Shown here one piece after another: positions 1 to 8,150 of a stretch of DNA of 55,547 nucleotides (position 1 is the first letter of the stretch; every line of letters starts with the position of its first letter). The notes below the pieces were generated by a model, which was not told where the DNA came from, did no database searches, and saw only the letters and a program-made list of their open reading frames with translations. Origin of the DNA: Streptomyces sp. Ru72 (GTDB lineage: Bacteria > Actinomycetota > Actinomycetes > Streptomycetales > Streptomycetaceae); assembly GCF_002920635.1 (NCBI RefSeq), contig NZ_PQSR01000045.1, positions 1-55,547 of the forward strand. The letters run 5' to 3'. Both the position numbers and the translations under genes were made by a program.

Positions 1-783
1 GCGACACCGGACCACGACGGTCCGGACACCCCGAGGAGTCCCGGCGTCGCCGCCCACGAGCCCGCGCAGCCGGTCCTCACCCGTTACTGGCTGCACAACT
101 CCGGCCCGGCGCCGCGCGGCAACATGCCCGTCACGGCGTACCTGTCGCCCACGGCGCTCACGGCTTCCGGGCCCGTCACCGCCACGGTCCGGGTCGCCTC
201 GGAACTCACGGACGCCCCCGTGTCGGGCACGGTGCACTTCGGGCTGCCGCCCGGCTGGTCCGCCGAGCCCGCCGAGCTGCCGTACGCGCTGGGCCCCGGC
301 GGGTTCACGCTCACCGAAGTCACGGTGACGCCGCCGCCCGACGCGGCGCCCGGCCGCCACTGGCTCGCGGCCCGGCTGCCGTACGGCGGTCAGGTGTACG
401 AGGACGTCGTCGCCCTCGACGTGCCGGGCGCCGTGTCCGAGGGCGAGCCGGACGGACGCACCGGGCCCACGCTCCTGACCCGGCTGGGAGCCGAGCGGGT
501 CACCCTGCGCCGGGGCGAGCGGGTGCGGGTTCCGGTGACCGTGCGCAACACCACCCGCGGTCCGGTCGCCGGCACGCTGTGGGCCGTGTCGTCCTGGGGC
601 ACCTGGCCCGGGGTCGCACCGGGCTGCCAGGGCTTCACGGCGGGCGCCGGGGAGCTGCTGGAGTGCGGCATAGAGGTGGACGGAGCGGCGGTGCCGGCCG
701 GCTCGTACTGGCTGATGGCGAAGGTCGCCTGGCACGGCTGCGTTGCCTACACGGAGGCCGTCGTGCTGGAGGTGACGCCATGA
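1..783 (+). CDS. C-terminal part of a large glycosidase-like protein with NEW3-type Ig-like domains (5' end outside window)
   Basis: The reading frame is open from the first base of the window to the TGA at 781-783, so only the last 260 residues are seen. The visible part is beta-rich: an Ig-like segment (about residues 45-140, with alternating Thr/Val and an LPPGW turn) and a second one (about 155-260) with a VRVPVTVRNTTRG stretch. This resembles the NEW3/CARDB-like modules found at the C-terminus of large alpha-mannosidase-like (GH38-type) and alpha-galactosidase-like enzymes of actinomycetes. The catalytic part lies upstream and cannot be judged. The stop overlaps the next start (ATGA), so the two genes are translationally coupled. 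The glycosidase assignment is inference from domain style and from the sugar genes that follow. Confidence 0.6.
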   Translation, partial: ATPDHDGPDTPRSPGVAAHEPAQPVLTRYWLHNSGPAPRGNMPVTAYLSPTALTASGPVTATVRVASELTDAPVSGTVHFGLPPGWSAEPAELPYALGPGGFTLTEVTVTPPPDAAPGRHWLAARLPYGGQVYEDVVALDVPGAVSEGEPDGRTGPTLLTRLGAERVTLRRGERVRVPVTVRNTTRGPVAGTLWAVSSWGTWPGVAPGCQGFTAGAGELLECGIEVDGAAVPAGSYWLMAKVAWHGCVAYTEAVVLEVTP

Positions 784-1406
784 GCGGGCACGCGGCCGTG
801 GTGCACGGCGAGGAGGTCCCGAAGGAGCGTGTGGACGCGTTGCTGGCGGCCGTCCCGCCCCGCGACCGGGAGACCCGCCCCGAATCCCTCGCCCGGGCCG
901 AGCGGCAGCGGCGGCGCTGGGCGACCCAGGTGGTGGTCGCGGACGAACTCGCCCGCCGGGCCTGTGCGGAAAGGGGGCTGAAGCCTCCCGAGGAGGCGCC
1001 GCCGCCGCGGCTGCTCGCCGTGGACGGGACCGACGTCGCCGACCTCGGCAGCATCGTCGCGGCGGCCCTCGCCCACTCCCCCGCCGCACGCGTGCTGCTC
1101 GCCCATCTGGAGGGCCGGCAGCACGTCCCCGAGGAGGCGGTACGGGACTACTACGACCGCAACCAGGACCGCTTCCTCAGCCCTGAGGCACTGCGGCGCG
1201 GCGTCGACCCGTTCGGCGGCGGGGCACCAGGGGACTTCCTGCCCTACGAGCGGGTCCGCGACGGCATCGAGCGCGAGCTGCGCAAGGCGGCGGGCCGGCG
1301 TGCCTTCGTCGACTGGCTCGACCGGGCGCGCGCCGGGGTGCAGTACGCCCACGGCCACGAGCATCCGGGCGACCCCTCGCACCCGGACCACGAGCACCGG
1401 CACTGA
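780..1406 (+). CDS. SurA/NifM-like N-terminal-domain protein with a His-rich tail
   Basis: 208 residues starting at the ATG that overlaps the previous stop. The middle contains a helical segment with the pattern VPEEAVRDYYDRNQDRF (about residues 120-136), typical of the SurA/PpiC N-terminal chaperone region of parvulin-type prolyl isomerases. No recognisable parvulin catalytic domain follows. There is no signal peptide or membrane segment. The last 20 residues carry seven histidines plus acidic residues and could bind a metal. Translational coupling to the large glycosidase-like protein suggests a dedicated folding helper or partner, which is inference. Databases may label such proteins as peptidyl-prolyl isomerases or even acyltransferases; the sequence supports neither activity. 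Confidence 0.6.
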   Translation: MSGHAAVVHGEEVPKERVDALLAAVPPRDRETRPESLARAERQRRRWATQVVVADELARRACAERGLKPPEEAPPPRLLAVDGTDVADLGSIVAAALAHSPAARVLLAHLEGRQHVPEEAVRDYYDRNQDRFLSPEALRRGVDPFGGGAPGDFLPYERVRDGIERELRKAAGRRAFVDWLDRARAGVQYAHGHEHPGDPSHPDHEHRH

Positions 1407-1565
1407 TCCCACACGCACGCTCGCCCGAGGACGCGCGTGCGGAACCGAAAAGCAACACGCAACCCATTGACCTCCGATGAATTCTGGTCCACCTTTTCAT
1501 CAATCAGAGTCCAACTTGGTGATTTGAACCGACCGTCGAGTTGTGACCGTCCCAGGAGGGCAGCA
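1407..1565 (+). promoter_or_regulatory. Upstream region of the sugar ABC transporter operon
   Basis: This 159-base gap is less GC-rich than its surroundings. It contains a TTGACC hexamer at 1467-1472 that could be a -35 element, although no good -10 lies 17-18 bases downstream. TGGTCCACCT at 1485-1494 resembles half of the TGGTC-type repeats found before Streptomyces chitin and GlcNAc genes, but lacks two central bases. A strong AGGAGG ribosome site at 1554-1559 precedes the ATG at 1566. No single operator is convincing. Confidence 0.3.
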
Positions 1566-2939
1566 ATGCACGTAAGAAGACTCACCGGATCCCTGACCTG
1601 TCTGATCGTCCTGTCGCTCACGGCCGCCGGGTGCGGCCTGTCGGGCGGCTCGGACAGCGGCGAGGCCACCGCCGGCGGCTGCAAGGTCAACAAGGAGAAC
1701 GTCGGATCCGGCAAGCTCTCCGGAGACGTCAAGGGCGACATCACCTTCCAGACCACCAACCTGAAGAAAGACTTCGGCGGCTTCTTCAACGGAGTGATCA
1801 AGGCCTTCGAGAAGGCCCACCCCGGCACCGAGGTCAAGTGGATCGACGACCCCGGCGACAACACCTTCACCCAGCGCACGGTCGCCGACGCGCAGGCCTG
1901 TACGTTGCCGGACGTCATCAACGTCAACGCCCCGACCGCGACCGCGCTCACCAAGGCCGGCTACCTGCTCGACCTGAGCGCGAAGGACCCCGACGTCGCG
2001 AAGCCGTTCGTCCCGTCGTTCTGGAAGTCCGCCACCTTCCAGGACCCCTCCGGGAAGGCGATCCACACCACGCTCCCCTGGTACACCGGCGGCGTCCTGC
2101 TGACGTACAACAAGGACCTGCTGAAGAAGGCCGGCATCGACCCGGCGAAGCCGCCGACGACGTTGTTCGGGCTGTTCGCCGACTACGAGAAGATCGCCAA
2201 GGCGGGCAACGGCGACTTCTACGCGACGATGGCCAACCCGGTCTGGCGCATCCCGTCCGACTGGGACCAGATGAACATCAAGATCCTCTCGGCGGACGGC
2301 AAGTCGGCCGTGTTCGCCGACGACCCGCGCACCACCCAGTGGGTCGCCTGGATGGCGAAGCTCTACAAGGAAGGCGCGATGCCGAAGGACTCGCTGTCCT
2401 CCAGCAACGACCCCTCCACGCTCTACAGCCAGGGCAAGGTCGCCTACGGCTCGACGAACCCGAGCTTCGTGCGGTTCGTGAAGCAGAACAGCCCGTCGAT
2501 CTACTCCAAGACGGCCGTCGGCCAGCAGCCCTACGACGCGCTCGGCCGCGCCTCCGCCGGTGCCCCGCAGTTCATATCGGTCGCCGCTACCAGCAAGCAC
2601 GCGCCGGTGGCGCTGGCGTTCGCCGAGTTCCTCACCAACGCCGAGAACCAGACGGCCTGGTGCAAGGACCCCAACGTGGTGATCTTCCCGACCACCTCGG
2701 CCTCGCTGGAAGACCCGTTCTTCCAGAACGTGACCGGTGACGATCCCTTCTCGCAGGCCCGCAAGCTCGTCGCCGACCAGCTCAAGACGGCCGACACCAA
2801 CCAGACCAACCTCTCCCCGGCCGTGCAGAACGCCATCGTGAGCCAGGTGCAGCTGGCCATGCAGGGCAAGAAGAGCCCTGAGCAGGCCGTGAAGGACGCC
2901 CAGGCGAAGGCCGACGAGTTGCTGAAGCAGGGCAGCTGA
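1566..2939 (+). CDS. Sugar ABC transporter substrate-binding lipoprotein
   Basis: 457 residues. A short positively charged N-terminus and hydrophobic stretch end in LTAAGC, a lipobox with the lipidated Cys at residue 23, so the mature protein is anchored outside the membrane. The rest fits the family 1 (MalE-like) solute-binding fold: an N-terminal GDITFQTTN strand, a YNKDLLKKAG segment near residue 180 and a C-terminal lobe ending in helices. The ATG at 1566 was chosen because AGGAGG lies six bases upstream and the lipobox is then correctly placed. Two permease genes follow directly. Binding proteins of this class capture mono- or oligosaccharides; the neighbouring glycosidases suggest an oligosaccharide. 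Confidence 0.9.
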   Translation: MHVRRLTGSLTCLIVLSLTAAGCGLSGGSDSGEATAGGCKVNKENVGSGKLSGDVKGDITFQTTNLKKDFGGFFNGVIKAFEKAHPGTEVKWIDDPGDNTFTQRTVADAQACTLPDVINVNAPTATALTKAGYLLDLSAKDPDVAKPFVPSFWKSATFQDPSGKAIHTTLPWYTGGVLLTYNKDLLKKAGIDPAKPPTTLFGLFADYEKIAKAGNGDFYATMANPVWRIPSDWDQMNIKILSADGKSAVFADDPRTTQWVAWMAKLYKEGAMPKDSLSSSNDPSTLYSQGKVAYGSTNPSFVRFVKQNSPSIYSKTAVGQQPYDALGRASAGAPQFISVAATSKHAPVALAFAEFLTNAENQTAWCKDPNVVIFPTTSASLEDPFFQNVTGDDPFSQARKLVADQLKTADTNQTNLSPAVQNAIVSQVQLAMQGKKSPEQAVKDAQAKADELLKQGS

Positions 2940-2941
2940 CC

Positions 2942-3958
2942 GTGGCGACGCAGACCGTGAAGCCGGTGCCCGTGCCCGGGGCGGAGTCCACCTCCGCGCC
3001 GGGCACGGCCCCGTCCCGCATCCGCCGGCTGGCCCGGGCCGTCACACCCGGCGCCGCCCCCGGCGCCAACGGCGCGGCGCTGTACCGCCGCTGGTGGCTG
3101 CCCTGGCTGTGGACCGCCCCCGCGCTCGTCTGTGCGGCGGTCTTCGGCGTGTTCCCGTTCCTCAACACCGTCCTGCTGTCGTTCACCAACGCCAAGCCGC
3201 TCGGCGGCGCCGCGAACTTCGTCGGGCTGTCCAACTACACCCGGATGCTGGACGACTCCGACTTCTGGCTGGCGACCCGCAACAGCCTGCTGTACGCGCT
3301 GGTCGTGGTACCGCTGATGGTGCTGCTGCCGCTGATGCTGGCCGTCCTGGTGGAGAAGAAGCTGCCCGGCATCGGGTTCTTCCGGTCGGCCTTCTACACA
3401 CCGGTGCTCGCCTCCAGCGTGGTCGTGGGGCTGAGCTGGCAGTGGCTGCTGGCCGACGACGGGCTGATCAACACCTGGCTGCAGAGGGCCCATCTGATCA
3501 AGCAGGCCATTCCCTTCCTGTCCGACTCGTGGCTGATCCTGTTCTGCGCGATGGGCCTGACGCTGTGGAAGGGGCTCGGCTGGTACATGGTCTTCTACCT
3601 GGCCGCCCTGGGGAACGTGCCCCAGGAGCTGCACGAGGCGGCGTCCATGGACGGCGCCGGTGCGATCCGGCGCTTCTGGCACATCACCGTGCCGGGCGTG
3701 CGGCAGGCCATGATGCTGGTCGGCACGCTCACCGGCATCGGCTCACTGCGGGTGTTCACCGAGATCTTCATGCTCGGCAGCTACACCGGCGGCCCCGGCG
3801 GCGCCGACCGCACCCTGCCCTTCTACATCCGCGACGTCGGCCTGGACCCGATCACCGGCAACGCCGGTTACGGGTCGGCGGTCAGTGTGGCGCTGTTCCT
3901 GCTGACGCTGGGGCTGACCCTGCTGGCGCAGCGCCTGACGAAGGAGGACGAGTCATGA
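2942..3958 (+). CDS. Sugar ABC transporter permease (MalF type)
   Basis: 338 residues from a GTG two bases after the lipoprotein stop. A charged, proline-rich cytoplasmic N-terminus (about residues 1-50) precedes six predicted membrane helices, the first near WLPWLWTAPALVCAAVFGVF. The ABC-permease EAA loop is visible around residues 232-250 (EAASMDGAGAIRRFWHITVP). This loop docks with the ATPase subunit. The stop overlaps the start of the next permease. It forms one half of the import channel. Confidence 0.92.
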   Translation: MATQTVKPVPVPGAESTSAPGTAPSRIRRLARAVTPGAAPGANGAALYRRWWLPWLWTAPALVCAAVFGVFPFLNTVLLSFTNAKPLGGAANFVGLSNYTRMLDDSDFWLATRNSLLYALVVVPLMVLLPLMLAVLVEKKLPGIGFFRSAFYTPVLASSVVVGLSWQWLLADDGLINTWLQRAHLIKQAIPFLSDSWLILFCAMGLTLWKGLGWYMVFYLAALGNVPQELHEAASMDGAGAIRRFWHITVPGVRQAMMLVGTLTGIGSLRVFTEIFMLGSYTGGPGGADRTLPFYIRDVGLDPITGNAGYGSAVSVALFLLTLGLTLLAQRLTKEDES

Positions 3959-4833
3959 CGACGGCTGTCGACAAGCGCGGGCGCCTGATGCCCCGCTGGC
4001 GGGACTACGGCCGCCCCCGGGAACTCGTCGTCCGCTATCTGCTGCTGCTGTTCGTGCTGGTCATCACCGTAGGACCGCTGCTCTGGCAGTTGCTGGCGTC
4101 GCTGAAGAGCACGAGCGAGGACGTCTTCGGGGCGAGCGCCACCCTGCTGCCGCGCCACCCGACCCTGCGGGCCTACGAGGCGATCTTCGAGCAGGTGCCG
4201 GTGGCCACGTACATCAGGAACAGCCTGATCGTGGTCGTCCTGTCGATCACCAGCCAGCTCGTCTTCTCCACCACGGCCGGCTACATGCTCTCCAAGCCCG
4301 GCTGGAAGGGCCGCAAGGCGGTCTGGGTCGTCCTGGCCGCCTCCATGATGTTCCCCTTCGAGTCGATCATGGTCTCGCTGTTCCTGAGCATCCGCGACCT
4401 CGGCCTGATCGACAACCTGGTCGGCGTGTGGCTGCCCGGCTTCGTCGGCGCCATCAACGTCCTGCTGATGCGCGGGGCGTTCCTGGCGGTGCCGCGCGAG
4501 ATCGAGGACTCGGCGATGCTCGACGGGGCGAGCGAGTGGCAGCGCTTCCGGTACCTGTACCTGCCGTCGGCGTGGGGCGCGATCATGGTGGTCGTCATCA
4601 ACACCTTCATCAGCGCCTGGGACGACTTCCTGTGGCCGCTGATCGTGCTGCGCTCGGAGAACCACATGACGCTGACGCTGGGTCTGTCCCGGCTGCAGAG
4701 CTCGTCGTTCGGCTACGACCAGCGGATGGTCATGGCCGGGTCGGTGATCTCCGTGATCCCGGTACTCGTGCTGTTCGTCATCACCCAGCGCTGGTTCTAC
4801 AAGGGCGTCTCGGCGGGGGCCGTCAAGCTCTGA
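3955..4833 (+). CDS. Sugar ABC transporter permease (MalG type)
   Basis: 292 residues, starting in an ATGA overlap with the previous gene. There are six membrane helices, and an EAA-type loop at about residues 183-205 reads EDSAMLDGASEWQRFRYLYL, with Glu replaced by Asp in the first position. It pairs with the MalF-type permease. No ATP-binding subunit gene lies nearby. In Streptomyces such importers are known to share the MsiK ATPase encoded elsewhere, and that is the likely arrangement here. The 3' end overlaps the convergent GH3 gene by 11 bases. Confidence 0.92.
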   Translation: MTTAVDKRGRLMPRWRDYGRPRELVVRYLLLLFVLVITVGPLLWQLLASLKSTSEDVFGASATLLPRHPTLRAYEAIFEQVPVATYIRNSLIVVVLSITSQLVFSTTAGYMLSKPGWKGRKAVWVVLAASMMFPFESIMVSLFLSIRDLGLIDNLVGVWLPGFVGAINVLLMRGAFLAVPREIEDSAMLDGASEWQRFRYLYLPSAWGAIMVVVINTFISAWDDFLWPLIVLRSENHMTLTLGLSRLQSSSFGYDQRMVMAGSVISVIPVLVLFVITQRWFYKGVSAGAVKL

Positions 4834-7066
4834 GGTCCAGCACGGCGGGTACGGCGGTCAGCGCGGCCCGCGAGGACTCGGCGACCCGGATCTCCACGGC
4901 TCCGGCGTCGCCGAGTCGCTCCGCGTCCAGGGGCAGGGTGACCGCACGGCACTCGCCCGGCGCGAGGTCGACGCCCTCGAACGCGCACAGTTCGAGGGTG
5001 CGCGGCCAGACGGACGTGATCAGGCGCCTGAGATAGACCTGCACGACCGTGCGCCCGTGCCGCTCACCGGTGTTGGCGACGTCGACGGTGACGGTGTGCC
5101 GGTCCGCACGCGGCGGGCCGTAGGAGAAGGTCGTGTACGACAGCCCCTGGCCGAAGGCGTAGAGGGGCTCGGCGTCGACGTCGACATAGGAGCCGTACTC
5201 GGTGTCCTTGTGGTTGTAGTAGACGGGGAGTTGGGCCGCCGAACGGGGGACGGAGACGGGGAGGCGGCCGGTGGGTTCCGTGTTCCCGAGCAGGACGTCG
5301 GCGATCGCCTCGCCGCCCCACGGCCCCGGGTACCAGGCGGTGAGCAGGGCGTCCGCACGCTCGGCCGCCTCGGGGACGGCGTGCGGGCGGCCCTGGACGA
5401 GCACGACCGCCGTGGGGGTGCCGGTCGCGGTGACGGCGTCCAGGAGCGCGCGCTGGGCCCGGCCGAGCCGCAGCCCGGCGAGGTCGACACCTTCTCCGCA
5501 GGTCATGTCGGAGCGTGTACGTCGTGCGGCCCCGTTGGCGTCGAACTCGGTGTCGGGCGTACGGGCGCTGCTGCCGCCCAGCACGAGGACGGCCAGGTCG
5601 GAGCCGGCGGCGAGGGCGACCGCTTCGGGTATGCCGGAGAGGTCGTCGCCGGTGAGGGCGCAGCCCCGGGCGTGGCGTACGTCGGTGCCGGGCGGGGCCA
5701 GCCGCCGCAGTCCGTCGAGCACGCTGCTGCCGGTGCCGGGGCGCTGCGGGGCGGTGTAGTCGCCCAGCTGGTGCGCGGTGGTGGCGCCGTGGGGGCCGAT
5801 GACGGCGATGCGAGTGGCCCGTACGGGCAGCACGCGGCCGTCGTTGTGCAGGAGCGTGACGGCGGCCCGGGCCAGTTCGGTGCTCAGCTCGCGGCCGGCG
5901 TCCGGGTCCGGCGACGGGCTGTGGGCATACGGCTCTTCGAACAGGCCGAGCTGGAATTTCAGGCGCAGGACGCGGGCGACGGCCGTGTCGAGGACGTCCT
6001 CGGCGACGAGGCCGCGCTCGACGGCTTCCTCCAGGTGGGTGAAACCCTCGTCCCACAGGCTCAGGTCGACACCGGCGCCCAGGGCGAGGGCACCCGCGGA
6101 GACCTTGTCGCCGGTGATACGGGCCAGCCGGTCGACGGCCAGCCCGTCCGCCATGACGAGTCCCTGGAAGCCCCAGCTCTCGCGGAGCAGGTCGTGCAGC
6201 AGGGTCCGGTTGCCGCAGCAGGGCATCCCGTCGACCTCGTTGTACGCGGCCATGACGGCGGCGGCACCGGCCCGGATTCCGGCGCGGGCCGCAGGCAGGT
6301 GGATCTCGTGCAGCTCTCTTCGGCCGAGCTCGGACTCGGCGGAGTTGCGGCCGCCGACGGTGGCGCCCTGCCCGGCGAAGTGCTTGAGGACGACGGGCGC
6401 CTTGTCGGGGGCGAAGTGGGGTGCCGGGGCGCCCTGCATACCGCGGACGAGAGCCTCGGTGAGCCGGGCGGCCAGGTACGGGTCCTCGCCGAAGCACTCC
6501 TCCGTCCGCCCCCAGCGCGGATCGCGGGCGATGTCGAGCGCCGAGACGAGGGCGACGTGACCGCCGCGGGCGCGCAGTTCGGCGGCGGCGTGCGCGGCGG
6601 CACGCTCGTACAGCCCGGGGTCCCAGGTGGCGCCGACGGCCAGGTTGACGGGCAGGACCGTGCCGTCGAGCGCCATGAGGCCGTGCGGGACCTCTTCCAC
6701 GAACAGCGCGGGGATGCCCAGCCGGCTGCGTTGAAGGACGTGGTGCTGGACGAGGTCGGCGAGTGCCGGGCCGTCCACGGCGACGGGGCCGCCGGTGTGG
6801 TCGACGCCGGACCAGGCGTCGGCACGCAGCAGGCCGTACAGCGCCCCGAGCCCGGCGAAGCGTTCGGTCTCGGCGTACAGGGCGTCGGTGAGCTCGAAGC
6901 CGCCGTCGGGGGTGCGGCGGTAGGCGTCCCAGCCGTACATCCGCTGGTTGAGCTGCCCCACCTTCTCCCGCAGGGTCATACGGGAGAGCAGGTCCCGGAC
7001 GCGGACGTCGACGGGGGCGGCCCGGTCGCGGTAGACAGGGGGAGCACCAGCCTCGGTGAGGGTCAT
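4823..7066 (-). CDS. Cytoplasmic GH3 beta-glycosidase (BglX-like)
   Basis: 747 residues starting at the ATG that overlaps the kinase stop (ATGA). An earlier in-frame Met would add 22 basic residues and is less likely. Domain order: N-terminal GH3 barrel (about 10-330) with the nucleophile Asp307 in VMADG; the alpha/beta sandwich GH3-C domain (about 370-590); and a C-terminal fibronectin-III-like domain (about 640-710). KHFAGQGATVGG is the conserved KH motif. There is no signal peptide, so it should act on imported sugars. GH3 enzymes of this shape are beta-glucosidases or beta-xylosidases, and the exact substrate cannot be read from sequence. It is the second gene of a two-gene operon with the kinase upstream. 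Confidence 0.88.
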   Translation of the reverse strand: MTLTEAGAPPVYRDRAAPVDVRVRDLLSRMTLREKVGQLNQRMYGWDAYRRTPDGGFELTDALYAETERFAGLGALYGLLRADAWSGVDHTGGPVAVDGPALADLVQHHVLQRSRLGIPALFVEEVPHGLMALDGTVLPVNLAVGATWDPGLYERAAAHAAAELRARGGHVALVSALDIARDPRWGRTEECFGEDPYLAARLTEALVRGMQGAPAPHFAPDKAPVVLKHFAGQGATVGGRNSAESELGRRELHEIHLPAARAGIRAGAAAVMAAYNEVDGMPCCGNRTLLHDLLRESWGFQGLVMADGLAVDRLARITGDKVSAGALALGAGVDLSLWDEGFTHLEEAVERGLVAEDVLDTAVARVLRLKFQLGLFEEPYAHSPSPDPDAGRELSTELARAAVTLLHNDGRVLPVRATRIAVIGPHGATTAHQLGDYTAPQRPGTGSSVLDGLRRLAPPGTDVRHARGCALTGDDLSGIPEAVALAAGSDLAVLVLGGSSARTPDTEFDANGAARRTRSDMTCGEGVDLAGLRLGRAQRALLDAVTATGTPTAVVLVQGRPHAVPEAAERADALLTAWYPGPWGGEAIADVLLGNTEPTGRLPVSVPRSAAQLPVYYNHKDTEYGSYVDVDAEPLYAFGQGLSYTTFSYGPPRADRHTVTVDVANTGERHGRTVVQVYLRRLITSVWPRTLELCAFEGVDLAPGECRAVTLPLDAERLGDAGAVEIRVAESSRAALTAVPAVLDLRA

Positions 7067-8079
7067 GCGGCCGGTCCCTTTCGGTGGGTGTCGTCGTGAG
7101 CGAGCCGGGCCAGGGCCGCGGCGCCCGCGCACCCGTCGGCCACCCTGTCGAGCGTCAGGCCGAGGAGGTCCAGCCGGGGGGTGAGGAGTGCGGTCAGCGG
7201 ACTGTCGGGGCCGAGCAGGCCACCGGTGGCGACGATCCGCTCGCCGGGGAGCGGGTCGAGGGCGCGAACGGTGTCGACGAGGTGGCCGGCCGCTTCGGTG
7301 AGGATCGCCTCGGCGACCGGGTCCTTGTCCCCTGCGGCCTCGGCCACCAGCGGTGTGAGCCGCGCGAGTTCGACCGGCGGCCGGGCCATGACGGCGGGCA
7401 ACAGGTGCATGCGGTAGGCCTGGCGCCGCTCCCGGGACCAGTCCTGCCCCTCGTACGGCACGACGTCGTCCGGCAGCCCCAGCGCCCGCCCGGCCGAAGC
7501 GGCCAGGGCCGTCGGCCCGCCGCGCCCGTCGGCCATGCGCAGCGCCGCCCGGACCGCGGCGCGGCCGATCCAGAAGCCGCTGCCGTCGTCCCCGAGCAGC
7601 CAGCCGTCACCGCCCGCGGTCGCCGTGCACAGGCGTCCGGTGATGCGGGCCGCGACCGCGCCGGTGCCCGCCACCAGCGCGAGGCCGTCGGCGGGGTGGC
7701 CGGGCGCGGAGGCGAACGCCGCCTCGATGTCGCTGCAGATCTCCACCGTCACGGCGGGCATGCCGAGCCGTTCCAGCGCGGCGGTGAGGGCGGAGTGCGC
7801 CCTGAGCCGGCCCGGCTCGGACGGCGCGGCCCGGGAGGCGCCGGCGAAACCGCCCGCCACCGCCACCACCCGCCCGCGCAGCCGTTCCGGCACGGCCCGG
7901 CCGACGGCCTCGGCGAGGTGGTCGGTGAGCTGCGGCACCGGAACCGTCAGCGCGTTACCAGGACCCGCGCTGCCCTCACCCACCGTCCGTCCGTCACGGG
8001 CCGCCGCCAGGACGGCGCGCGTACGGGTGCCGCCGGCGTCGAGGCCGACGACGTAATCCTGGTTCAATTCACTATTCAT
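7063..8079 (-). CDS. BadF/BadG-type ATPase, probable N-acetylglucosamine (amino-sugar) kinase
   Basis: 338 residues. The actin-like ATPase fold is marked by the phosphate-1 motif GLDAGGTRTRA near the N-terminus, GTGAVAARITG in the middle and GWLLGDDGSGFWIGR around residues 165-180, the signature of N-acetylglucosamine kinases in the BadF/BcrAD family. It would phosphorylate an amino sugar released by the adjacent hydrolases. The start is uncertain: ATG at 8079 gives MNSELNQDYV, while an alternative ATG at 8103 adds eight residues. Neither has a clear ribosome site, so the transcript may be leaderless. A palindrome covers the 8079 start. The stop overlaps the GH3 start, so the two genes are coupled. 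Confidence 0.85.
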   Translation of the reverse strand: MNSELNQDYVVGLDAGGTRTRAVLAAARDGRTVGEGSAGPGNALTVPVPQLTDHLAEAVGRAVPERLRGRVVAVAGGFAGASRAAPSEPGRLRAHSALTAALERLGMPAVTVEICSDIEAAFASAPGHPADGLALVAGTGAVAARITGRLCTATAGGDGWLLGDDGSGFWIGRAAVRAALRMADGRGGPTALAASAGRALGLPDDVVPYEGQDWSRERRQAYRMHLLPAVMARPPVELARLTPLVAEAAGDKDPVAEAILTEAAGHLVDTVRALDPLPGERIVATGGLLGPDSPLTALLTPRLDLLGLTLDRVADGCAGAAALARLAHDDTHRKGPAA

Positions 8080-8099
8080 CAACGACCATGGTGGTTGAT
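8078..8099. promoter_or_regulatory. 22-base palindrome, likely operator for the divergent kinase and GH5 genes
   Basis: Arms ATCAAC and GTTGAT flank the perfect core ACCATGGT, with one G/G mismatch pair: 20 of 22 positions are symmetric. It lies between, and overlaps the start of, two divergent sugar genes. Even length with a central palindrome is typical of LacI-family operators. No LacI gene is in the window, so the regulator is unknown. Confidence 0.5.
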
Positions 8100-8139
8100 A
8101 CATTCGCCAGAGACAAGGCCCGATGCACTCCCCGCTCCT

Positions 8140-8145
8140 AGGAGG
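8140..8145 (+). promoter_or_regulatory. Strong AGGAGG ribosome site that selects an AUC start
   Basis: A perfect AGGAGG lies five bases before the ATC at 8151. An in-frame TAG at 8139-8141 lies just upstream, so translation of the GH5 gene cannot begin earlier. The next conventional start is a GTG at 8277, inside the first beta-strands of the domain and without a ribosome site. Confidence 0.7.
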
Positions 8146-8150
8146 CCGCC

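Noticed and set aside
1495..1525. Second copy of the 8078 palindrome upstream of the ABC operon
   Set aside because: Only the outer ATCA/TGAT bases agree and the spacing differs. Not convincing as the same operator.
5057..7099. Long plus-strand frame opposite the GH3 gene
   Set aside because: Low-complexity Gly/Val/Arg content and no motif. The minus-strand frame has complete GH3 domains.
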